Assembly (NCBI RefSeq): GCF_014349155.1
Contig: NZ_JACSIT010000154.1
Location: forward strand, 62,001 to 126,000
Length of the DNA: 64,000 bases
Direction of reading: 5' to 3'
Source: Neolewinella lacunae
Lineage (GTDB): Bacteria; Bacteroidota; Bacteroidia; Chitinophagales; Saprospiraceae
This document shows positions 32,991 through 39,470 of the stretch, in pieces. Position numbers and translations under genes: made by a program. The stretch's first letter is position 1; every line of letters starts with the position of its first letter. Below the pieces are notes generated by a model. It saw only the letters and a program-made list of their open reading frames with translations. It was not told where the DNA came from and ran no database searches.

Positions 32991-33536
32991 CTACAAGTCG
33001 TCCTCTTCGTCCTCGGTTTTGCGGGACTTGCGGCCGGGTTTTTTCCGCTCCGCTGGTTCGGGTGAGCGGGGCGGGGGCAGGGGTTTTTTGATCTTGGAGA
33101 TGATCTTATTGGGCCCCTCGCGGCGTTCCTGGGCACGGCGGGCAATGTCCTGGGCAGTCATGTCAAGCTCGCCGCTGGCTTCCATGCGCATCCCTTCCAC
33201 ACTTTTGGTGGTGGTGGGTACGGCTTCCAGGCGCTGGCGGTCGATGAGCTTGCCCGTGACGCTGCAGACGCCGTAGACCTTGTTCTTGATGCGGAGCATG
33301 GCGTTTTGGAGGGCCTGAACCTGGTCGCGCTTGCGCAGTACCTGCTCGTTGAGTAGTTCCATCTGGCTGACGGAACCACTGTCTTCGCCCATATCGGCAC
33401 CAAAGCCTTCCGACATGGTCTCGCTCAAATCACTGATCTGATCGCGCAGCAGGGCGAGTTCGTTTTTGGCGAGCGCGTATTCTGTTTTTATTTTCTCGGC
33501 GAATATCGCGAGGTCTTCATCACTATATCTTTCCAT
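32991..33536 (-). CDS. TraR/DksA-family protein lacking the four-cysteine zinc finger
   Basis: 181 residues. A coiled coil (~10-85: AEKIKTEYALAKNELALLRDQISDLSE ... LLNEQVLRKRDQVQALQNAMLRI) is followed by the DksA globular segment KVYGVCSVTGKLIDRQRLEAVPTTT, which keeps a single Cys instead of the four zinc ligands. A long Lys/Arg/Pro tail (PPPRSPEPAERKKPGRKSRKT) ends in acidic residues. DksA enters the RNA polymerase secondary channel to tune transcription with ppGpp. Bacteroidota versions commonly lack the complete zinc site. The basic tail may bind nucleic acid (inference). Confidence 0.85.
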   Translation of the reverse strand: MERYSDEDLAIFAEKIKTEYALAKNELALLRDQISDLSETMSEGFGADMGEDSGSVSQMELLNEQVLRKRDQVQALQNAMLRIKNKVYGVCSVTGKLIDRQRLEAVPTTTKSVEGMRMEASGELDMTAQDIARRAQERREGPNKIISKIKKPLPPPRSPEPAERKKPGRKSRKTEDEEDDL

Positions 33537-33731
33537 GGGTCGCTACTATGGCCTTACTCGGGTCGGGTTCGGATTGCTGGGGCAACCACGTCGGCTGCCG
33601 TTTGCCAATGATACATCTTTTTTCCAGTTATGCAAATTGTCCGCTACAGAAGTAGTGGTCGATTGGCGAAATTCCGCACGTTTGGCCCTACCGAATACCG
33701 CTAACGGGGGGCGAAGAAACGCAGAAAAACG

Positions 33732-33760
33732 TTGGAAAAGCAAGGACTTGATTAATTTTG
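33732..33760 (+). promoter_or_regulatory. Promoter of the ferredoxin leader
   Basis: TTG at 33732-33734, 18-base spacer and TAATTTTG at 33753-33760, a perfect match to TAnnTTTG. Predicted transcription start near 33767. Confidence 0.65.
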
Positions 33761-33763
33761 CCG

Positions 33764-33837
33764 CTGCTTCTTACAACCGTCCGCTGCTTTCGGGGTGTTG
33801 TAAGGGCAGTATTTTGCCGCTCCGGCGGCTTTTTTTT
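33764..33837 (+). ncRNA. Structured leader ending in an intrinsic terminator (attenuator or small RNA)
   Basis: CTGC-TT-CTTACAAC (33764-33777) pairs with GTTGTAAG-G-GCAG (33797-33809), a 12-pair helix. It is followed by a second hairpin, GCCGC-TCCG-GCGGC (33816-33829), and eight Ts (33830-33837). The ferredoxin ATG is only 23 bases further on. Transcripts from the upstream promoter must pass this terminator. No ligand class is recognised. The rest of the 324-base gap shows no gene. Confidence 0.6.
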
Positions 33838-33860
33838 GAACGCTACACCGTCCATTCCCC

Positions 33861-34208
33861 ATGGCCATAATGATTACCGACGACTGTATTAACTGCGGAG
33901 CCTGCGAGCCAGAATGCCCCAACACCGCCATCTATGAGGGTGGAGTGGAGTGGAAAATGGCCGATGGCACCACCGTGGACAGCGCCTACACCATCCAAAC
34001 CGGGGACACCATTGAGCCTGATGCAGAGCAGGCTCCCATCAGCGATGAATTTTACTACATCGTCCCCGATAAATGCACCGAATGCGTCGGTTTCCACGAA
34101 GAACCCCAGTGTGCCGCTGTTTGCCCGGTAGATTGCTGCGTCCCCGACCCCGAGCGGGTAGAGGCGGAAAGCCTCCTGGCCGCCCGGCAGGCCAGATTGC
34201 ACGCTTAG
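33861..34208 (+). CDS. 2[4Fe-4S] ferredoxin
   Basis: 115 residues. Two iron-sulfur motifs are present: [18 protein letters not shown] (CxxCxxCxxxCP, residues ~8-22) and [24 protein letters not shown] (CxxC-x8-CxxxCP, ~70-91). These are separated by a ~45-residue acidic insert ([23 protein letters not shown]). The long insert and the eight-residue loop in the second motif match the Alvin-type ferredoxin group. A low-potential electron carrier. Transcription probably passes through the attenuator-like leader just upstream. The stop codon TAG is the first part of a GGAGTAAAGGAATAAAGG-type repeat. Confidence 0.93.
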   Translation: MAIMITDDCINCGACEPECPNTAIYEGGVEWKMADGTTVDSAYTIQTGDTIEPDAEQAPISDEFYYIVPDKCTECVGFHEEPQCAAVCPVDCCVPDPERVEAESLLAARQARLHA

Positions 34209-34262
34209 GGAGTAAAGGAATCAAGGAATAAAGGGGTAAAGGAGCAAGGGGGTAAAGGGTGA
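34206..34262. repeat. Degenerate (AAGGAATAAAGGGGTA) purine repeat at the ferredoxin stop
   Basis: TAGGGAGTAAAGGAATCAAGG and AATAAAGGGGTAAAGGAGC units begin at the TAG stop. They are related in sequence to the tandem repeat that begins at the DUF3137 gene stop (19071-19142). Confidence 0.75.
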
Positions 34263-34446
34263 GGGAATACTGACCCTGGCGCGTGCGGCCCCCGGGTTTT
34301 TCCCTGAGCCGCCTCGCCCGCCGCCTTAGGAATCACCACCGAAGGTAGCACCGCACGCCGAATCCGGCATCCGGGGCTAGCCAAGATCATGCACCTAATC
34401 CAGGCAGCATACCGCAGGGTACGAAGTGCTAAGCCCCTACATCCCC

Positions 34447-35145
34447 TTAAATCAAACGCTTGAACACCAGGCGCAGGCCCAGTTGGTAGAAATTCCGGTT
34501 GGTCCGGTCGGGGTCTTCCAGGAAATTACCCTGAAGAAAAAACTGGAAACTGGGCTGAAGGCGGAGGCTGTAGTTATCGCCCAGCTTGCGGTCGTAGCCA
34601 ACACTGGTATTCAGGGAGATGACGGGCGAGCGGAAGACGGCGTTGGGGTCGGGGTCAATGTTTTCGCGACTTACCTCATTGCCGTCCAGGAACGAGGTAC
34701 GTTCGGTATTGGTTGCCAGGTGAAGGTGGGCGGCGAGCCCCAGGGAAAACGAGACGCGGTCTTTGGGCCGGATGTCTTGGTAGAAATTCAACTCAAAGGG
34801 TACGGAGAGGTAGTGGGCGGTGACGGTTTCGGCGAAGGTCCGGCCCGATCCCAGCCCACCGATGCTTTGTTCTTGTACGTCGTAACCCGTTTGCAGGTAG
34901 CGCAGGCCGGTGGTGAAACCAATTTTATCGACCCGGTTTTCGTAGACCAGCCCCAGGCCGTAGCCGCCGCGGCCGCTTTCGAGGCTGTCTTGCCGTTCCA
35001 GTTCGGAGAAGACAACGCCCGCGCCACCGGTGATGCGGCGGTTGCCCTGGTGGATAAAGGTTTCTACCCCGAAGCCCCGTTCCAGGGTCTGCCCCGTCAG
35101 GAAGAGCGGAAAGAGAAAAAATGCTGCCAGCACTGCACGCTGCAT
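34447..35145 (-). CDS. Outer membrane beta-barrel protein
   Basis: 232 residues with a signal peptide (MQRAVLAAFFLFPLFLTGQ). The mature protein is a run of amphipathic strands (YGLGLVYENRVDKIGFTTGLRYLQTGY, HYLSVPFELNFYQDIRPKDRVSFSLGLAAHLHL, SPVISLNTSVGYDRKLGDNYSLRLQPSFQFFL) with final strand FYQLGLRLVFKRLI. Typical small porin-like barrel of Bacteroidota, function unknown. It stands alone, with a MITE-like element upstream. The 238-base gap between it and the ferredoxin gene shows no gene beyond the repeat. Confidence 0.82.
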   Translation of the reverse strand: MQRAVLAAFFLFPLFLTGQTLERGFGVETFIHQGNRRITGGAGVVFSELERQDSLESGRGGYGLGLVYENRVDKIGFTTGLRYLQTGYDVQEQSIGGLGSGRTFAETVTAHYLSVPFELNFYQDIRPKDRVSFSLGLAAHLHLATNTERTSFLDGNEVSRENIDPDPNAVFRSPVISLNTSVGYDRKLGDNYSLRLQPSFQFFLQGNFLEDPDRTNRNFYQLGLRLVFKRLI

Positions 35146-35288
35146 AGGCCAGTTGTTGAATTGCCCTTACAACTTTGGGGCCGCCCGGATTATTGCCAGA
35201 GGAGGCCGGCGGTAACCTTAACGCAGAGGTTAGGCGCATGCAAATATCACAACTAACTGGTCTTCCACGGCCTTTAGGAGGTAGTACG

Positions 35289-35689
35289 GTATCCGTTCAA
35301 AAAGTGGTGGGTTCGCCTAGTTTTACCCCTCCCCCTTCCCCTCCCCGCAGGCGGAGGGGTGACCTTCTCTTGTCATTTTTCGTGCTTGAGGAAAATATTT
35401 TTAGTACCCAGAGTGAAGGAGGTAGGCACTATTTATGCAAAGATAGTTAACGCACAATCTGATGAAAATCAATATTTTAAACAAAATAAATCATGGCTCC
35501 TGGGCACCCCTCCCACATGGGACCGGCGAAGCCAGCCGCGTAGCGCACGGGACGGGGGAGGGGTCTTACAACCAACTGAAAACCCATAAGGAAACCCTAG
35601 AAGCCTCCATTGAAAAGTGGCTGGTCCATTCCCCACAATTTAGACACAAGTAAACATAGCCCCCGCCCCACCACTTTTTGAACGGATAC
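35289..35689. mobile_element. MITE-like element, 23-base perfect terminal inverted repeats
   Basis: Left end GTATCCGTTCAAAAAGTGG... (35289-35311) is repeated in perfect inversion at 35667-35689. AGTACG occurs next to the left end (35283-35288) and two bases beyond the right end (35692-35697), a likely target duplication. The 401-base element has no transposase; a 63-codon open frame (35462-35653) has no recognisable domain. It fills most of the 672-base gap before the hexosaminidase gene's 3' end. A GC-rich hairpin CCCGCAGGCGG lies at about 35345. Confidence 0.78.
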
Positions 35690-35697
35690 GCAGTACG

Positions 35698-35747
35698 GTA
35701 GTTTTGTAGTTCGATAGTAGGTATTGTCCACTACCGAACTAAAAAAC
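35698..35747. repeat. TAGTTCGATAGTAG...CTACCGAACTA inverted repeat
   Basis: TAGTTCGATAGTAGGTA and its partner CCACTACCGAACTA form a hairpin related to the TAGTTCATAGTTCA clusters at 18018 and 24831. Confidence 0.65.
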
Positions 35748-35817
35748 CATTACGATCCAACCCTCTGAAAATCAGCGAGTAGCTAAGTTCCACCCCTCCC
35801 CCAACCCAGGGTCAACT

Positions 35818-37302
35818 TTACTGCAAGACCCGCGTATCGTAGGTGCCGATGCCCTGGGCCTTGAGCCAGCTTTGGTGGGCGCGGAGGCGACGCAGAAAAT
35901 CGGGGTAGTTCCTTTTGCTCTGCGGGGTCCAGCCGATTTCGGCCAGGGCCAGCAGGCGGGGGAAGGTGAGGTAGTCGATGTCTTCGATGTTGCGGATGGT
36001 CTCGCCCCACAGGGGTGCCTCCACGCCGAGGATATCGGCGTCGGTGATGCCTTCGGTCAGCTCGGCGGGGTTCCAGTTGTAGGCGGAGTCAACCTCAATG
36101 TAGGCCGCCCAGTGGAGGCCGATACGGGAGGTGCTGTCGTACTGCATATCCAGGTAAGTCCGGGTGGCGGGGCTCATCAGGACCTGGTTGCCGGAGGCGC
36201 GGGCCATCTTGGCGTATTCGGCGTGGTTCCAGAGTTGGGCAATGGTGCCTGGGGCGAGTCCAGCTACGGCGACTTCATCCCAGCCCACGGGGATTTTACC
36301 GTTGTTGATGATGATTTGTTGGGCCTGGCGGACGAACTTCACATAGTCGTCGTGGGGCGTAACGGCGCTTTCGTCGCCCCCGAGATGAAAGTAAGGGCCG
36401 GGGGTGAGGTCGGAGATTTCCCGCACGACGTCTTCCACGAACTGGTAGGTGACTTCTTTATTGGCATCGAGGGTACTGAAGCCGACGCGGGTGCCGGTGT
36501 AGGGGTCGCGGGCGCGGCCGTCAAGGTTCAGCTCAGCGTAGGCGGAAAGGGCGGCGTTGGTGTGGCCGGGCATATCGATTTCGGGCACCACGGTCATGCC
36601 GCGGCTGGCGGCGTAGGCTACGAGGTCCTGGTACTGCTCCTGGGTGTAGTAGCCGCCGGGGGTGCCGTCAACTTCAAAGCGGCCGCCGATTTCGGCCAGG
36701 GCGGGCCAGGATTTGATTTCGATGCGCCAGCCCTGGTCGTCGCTCAGGTGCAAGTGCAGGTGGTTGATTTTGTAGGGGGCCAGGCGATCAATGACGGCTT
36801 TGACGGTGTCAACGCCGAAGAAAGTCCGGGCCACGTCCAGCATATAGCCGCGGTAGGCATAGCGGGGCCGGTCGGTGATGGTGCCCACGGGCAAAAAGTG
36901 ACCCACCTCCGTGCTGGGGCTGAAGGCGATGATTTGTTCCAGGGTAGTGGTGCCGTTAAAGATGCCAGCCGCGTCGGGGGCAGTAATGGAGATGGCCTTG
37001 GGCAGGATACTGAGCCGGTAGCCGCCGGCCGGGAGACCCAGCGTAGAATCGATGGCGGTGGTGAGGGGGAGGCCAGTCAGGCCCTTGCTCTTCAGGTATT
37101 CCACGGCACCTGCGTCCGCGCCCAATTCCGCTACCTCCACCGCAGGGCCAAAGTAGAGGTAACCCGCTTCAGCCGTCATTTCTACGGGCAAGGGCACCAG
37201 GGGAAGCTCCGAAAAAACGGGCATGTTTTCGGGAGCGGGCGGCACCTGCGGACCGCAGGAAAAAAGGCAGAAAGCAAGGACAAAGCCAAGGAAAAGACGC
37301 AT
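35818..37302 (-). CDS. Beta-N-acetylhexosaminidase (GH20) lipoprotein
   Basis: 494 residues. Lipoprotein signal with lipobox LFSC (MRLFLGFVLAFCLFSC). A GH20b N-terminal domain (~30-140) precedes the TIM barrel, which begins YRGYMLDVARTFFGVDTVKAVID. Barrel motifs: YKINHLHLHLSDDQGWRIEIKSWP, VVPEIDMPGHTNAALSAY and the catalytic pair in FHLGGDESAV, where Asp positions the substrate acetamido group and Glu is the acid/base; then PVGWDE. It releases terminal GlcNAc/GalNAc from chitin, glycans or peptidoglycan fragments at the surface. Near VanX-like and hydrolase genes; a glycan-scavenging role is inferred. Confidence 0.94.
   Translation of the reverse strand: MRLFLGFVLAFCLFSCGPQVPPAPENMPVFSELPLVPLPVEMTAEAGYLYFGPAVEVAELGADAGAVEYLKSKGLTGLPLTTAIDSTLGLPAGGYRLSILPKAISITAPDAAGIFNGTTTLEQIIAFSPSTEVGHFLPVGTITDRPRYAYRGYMLDVARTFFGVDTVKAVIDRLAPYKINHLHLHLSDDQGWRIEIKSWPALAEIGGRFEVDGTPGGYYTQEQYQDLVAYAASRGMTVVPEIDMPGHTNAALSAYAELNLDGRARDPYTGTRVGFSTLDANKEVTYQFVEDVVREISDLTPGPYFHLGGDESAVTPHDDYVKFVRQAQQIIINNGKIPVGWDEVAVAGLAPGTIAQLWNHAEYAKMARASGNQVLMSPATRTYLDMQYDSTSRIGLHWAAYIEVDSAYNWNPAELTEGITDADILGVEAPLWGETIRNIEDIDYLTFPRLLALAEIGWTPQSKRNYPDFLRRLRAHQSWLKAQGIGTYDTRVLQ
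37106..37123 (-). repeat. Dispersed 18-mer, copy 7 (inside the GH20 gene)
   Basis: GCACCTGCGTCCGCGCCC, exact. In frame it encodes Leu-Gly-Ala-Asp-Ala-Gly-Ala in the variable N-terminal domain. Confidence 0.85.
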
Positions 37303-37360
37303 GATGACGGGGTTTGAACGGGGCTAAAGATAGGGTTTGGGGGAGAAAATAGTTGTCGCC

Positions 37361-37429
37361 GTCGGGCTGACGCCCGAGGGGGGGGGCGGGCTGAAGCCCA
37401 ACAATACCGGGGTCGGGGTGAAGCCCGAC
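37361..37429. repeat. Three REP-like GGGCTGAAGCCC hairpins
   Basis: CGTCGGGCTGACGCCCGA-type (37361-37377), CGGGCTGAAGCCCA (37387-37400) and GTCGGGGTGAAGCCCGAC (37412-37429). A related hairpin is at 32962-32983. They occupy the divergent gap between the hexosaminidase and VanX-like genes. Confidence 0.8.
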
Positions 37430-37482
37430 ATTACCTTCCGGTGGGGGCGGGATAAATTCCTCAATGCTTTTATCTTTAGCCC

Positions 37483-38202
37483 ATGCCTTATGCTTCTCTT
37501 TTCCTTCTGCTCCTGCTGGCCGCCTGCGCGGGTCCCGGGGCGGAAGCTCCCCCCGTTTTACAGGCGGCCTTCCCGGTGCCCCTGCCGCCGCCCGCCGCCG
37601 CTCCAAAAGTGGCGGTGCCGCTCGCCTTCGATTACGACACGACGGAGTGGACGGAAATCATCCGCCTCGATTCCACGCTGCGCCTCGACCTGCGCTACGC
37701 CACGGCCAACAACTTCATGGAGCGGGTGATCTACGACTGCGGGCGCTGCTTCTACCGCCCCCCGGTGGCGCGGGCGCTGCTGGCCGTGCACCAAAGCCTC
37801 AAGGCCCAGGGCCTCGGCCTCAAGTTTTACGACTGCTACCGCCCGGGCCCCTACCAGCAGCGGCTCTGGGATGTTTTGCCCGACCCCCGCTACGTGGCCG
37901 ACCCCAAACGCGGCAGCCTCCACAGCCGCGGCGCGGCTGCTGACCTGACCATCGTTCACTTAGCCAGCGGCGAAGAGCTGGACATGGGCACGCCCTACGA
38001 TTTTTTTGGCGTCGAAGCCTACACTACTACCACTGACTTGCCAGACACCGTACTGGCCAACCGCGCCCTCCTCCAGGCCGCCATGGGCCGACAAGGCTTC
38101 CTGCCCATCCGCACCGAATGGTGGCACTTCAATTTCGGCGGTCCCCGGCTGCCGCTGGCCGACTGGGTCTGGGATTGCCCGGCGATGGATGGCGGCGAGT
38201 AA
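37483..38202 (+). CDS. VanX/DdpX-type D-Ala-D-Ala dipeptidase (M15D) lipoprotein
   Basis: 239 residues; lipobox LLAAC near residue 13. Peptidase M15D motifs: LDLRYATANNFMERVIY, the positioning Arg in FYDCYRPGPYQQRLW, zinc ligands in SLHSRGAAADLTIV (SxHxxGxAxD), and the catalytic Glu and third ligand in EWWHFNF. It splits D-alanyl-D-alanine released from or destined for peptidoglycan. In Bacteroidota such enzymes serve recycling; without VanH/VanA neighbours resistance is not implied. TATCTTTA at 37471-37478 lies only a few bases before the ATG, so the message may be nearly leaderless. Confidence 0.92.
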   Translation: MPYASLFLLLLLAACAGPGAEAPPVLQAAFPVPLPPPAAAPKVAVPLAFDYDTTEWTEIIRLDSTLRLDLRYATANNFMERVIYDCGRCFYRPPVARALLAVHQSLKAQGLGLKFYDCYRPGPYQQRLWDVLPDPRYVADPKRGSLHSRGAAADLTIVHLASGEELDMGTPYDFFGVEAYTTTTDLPDTVLANRALLQAAMGRQGFLPIRTEWWHFNFGGPRLPLADWVWDCPAMDGGE

Positions 38203-38268
38203 GGATGAACGGCTGGGCGGCGCAACCATTGGCGGCGCGCTCCGTTACGTACCCAAAAGCAGTAAACT

Positions 38269-38445
38269 ATGTTTGGCCTCTTCAAAAAAGACCCCGTAAA
38301 AGCCCTGGAAAAGGAACATAAGCAACTCATGGAAGAAGCCATGGCCATCCAGCGCAGTGGCGACCTCAAAAGCTACGCCGCCAAAATCGCCGCCGCCGAA
38401 GCCGTGATGGATAAGATTGTCGCCCTCAGCAAAGACCGCTCCTAG
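38269..38445 (+). CDS. DUF6435 small protein
   Basis: 58 residues. [17 protein letters not shown] followed by [19 protein letters not shown] and AEAVMDKI gives a short helical hairpin. The sequence matches DUF6435 (MFG-x-FKxDPxKxLEKxY type), a widespread tiny protein of unknown role. It lies 66 bases after the VanX-like gene and 19 bases before the DUF2256 gene, all same strand. Confidence 0.85.
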   Translation: MFGLFKKDPVKALEKEHKQLMEEAMAIQRSGDLKSYAAKIAAAEAVMDKIVALSKDRS

Positions 38446-38464
38446 TGGGCCAAGCCCCTGCCCC

Positions 38465-38644
38465 ATGGCCCACAAAAAAACCGACCTCCCCACCAAGGTA
38501 TGCCCGGTCTGCCAGCGCCCCTTCGCATGGCGCAAAAAATGGGAACGCGTTTGGGATGAAGTGCGTTACTGTTCCGAACGTTGTAAGCGACAGCGGCCCA
38601 AAGCAGCCAACCCCTCTGCCTCCCCCGATCAAAAAAAACCATGA
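38465..38644 (+). CDS. DUF2256 zinc-ribbon protein
   Basis: 59 residues from the ATG at 38465. The pattern [20 protein letters not shown] followed by [10 protein letters not shown] gives two Cys pairs (CPVC, CSERC) and the WRKKW signature of DUF2256. A small zinc-binding protein of unknown function. The stop overlaps the start of the COX3 gene (ATGA), so they are translationally coupled. Confidence 0.9.
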   Translation: MAHKKTDLPTKVCPVCQRPFAWRKKWERVWDEVRYCSERCKRQRPKAANPSASPDQKKP

Positions 38645-39285
38645 AAGACCGCCCCTACGAGCTTCCCGCCGTGACGGATGAACAGGAAGACACCTTCGTC
38701 TTCCACCCCAAAAACGTCATCCTTACCCTGCTCTTGTCCAGCCTGACGATGCTGTTTTTGGCCATGACGGCCGCCTTCGTCTACACCCGGGTGCAGAGCG
38801 ACCTGCCGCCCATTAAGCTGCCTTTGCTGTTTCTGCTCAACACCGCCATTCTGCTGGGCAGCAGCTACACGATGATCCTGGCGCGGCGGGCTTACCTGGC
38901 CGACGATACGGCGGGCTACACGCGCATGCTGTGGTACACGCTGGGCCTGTCCTTTTTCTTCCTCGGCATGCAGTGTCTGGCCTGGTACCAGCTGTTCAAC
39001 CAGCAGATTTACATCACGTCTGATAATTCGGCGGGCTACCTCTACGTCATTTCCGGCCTGCACTTTGCCCACGTCATCGGCGGCATCCCTTTCCTGGGGG
39101 TTTTTCTGTACCGGGCGCGGAAGTACATGAAGGAGCCCGTCTCGGTGCTCGTCTACTTCTCCGATCCCGCCAAGCGGCTCAACCTGCGCCTGCTCACCAT
39201 GTACTGGCATTTCCTCGATGCGCTCTGGATTTACCTGGTGCTTTTCTTTTTCGTCAACCAGCTCATCTGGCAGTTTTGGCCGTAG
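38641..39285 (+). CDS. Cytochrome c oxidase subunit III (heme-copper oxidase)
   Basis: 214 residues with five hydrophobic helices (~25-48, ~60-78, ~98-118, ~138-158, ~185-205), the short bacterial form of subunit III. Recognisable segments: [46 protein letters not shown] and the closing [24 protein letters not shown], with the conserved HFxDxxW. No subunit I or II gene is adjacent, so this is an orphan copy or a split locus. Start overlaps the DUF2256 stop by 4 bases. An 18-mer begins 14 bases after the stop. Confidence 0.92.
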   Translation: MKDRPYELPAVTDEQEDTFVFHPKNVILTLLLSSLTMLFLAMTAAFVYTRVQSDLPPIKLPLLFLLNTAILLGSSYTMILARRAYLADDTAGYTRMLWYTLGLSFFFLGMQCLAWYQLFNQQIYITSDNSAGYLYVISGLHFAHVIGGIPFLGVFLYRARKYMKEPVSVLVYFSDPAKRLNLRLLTMYWHFLDALWIYLVLFFFVNQLIWQFWP

Positions 39286-39298
39286 GGAAGGGTTAAGG

Positions 39299-39316
39299 GG
39301 GCGCGGCCGCAGGTGC
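39299..39316 (+). repeat. Dispersed 18-mer, copy 8
   Basis: GGGCGCGGCCGCAGGTGC, exact, between the COX3 stop and tamB. Confidence 0.9.
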
Positions 39317-39470
39317 CCACCCCGTTGGAGGAGCAAGGGCCGACCCAAAAAAACGCCCTCCGGCTGTTAACGCCATCCTAAAAGGCGGGGAATGCGGGCA
39401 AATGACTAACTAAAGCCCCGGCGGTCGCGTTTCCAGTAGCTGACACGTGTATTTTCGCGCCCGGAAGCGC

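Noticed and set aside
35462-35653. 63-codon open frame inside the 401-base inverted-repeat element
   Set aside because: No family or ribosome-binding context; likely chance within a non-coding element.
37240-37257. GGCACCTGCGGACCGCAGG as another 18-mer copy
   Set aside because: Only the first half matches; it codes for the conserved post-lipobox region of the hexosaminidase and is probably chance.
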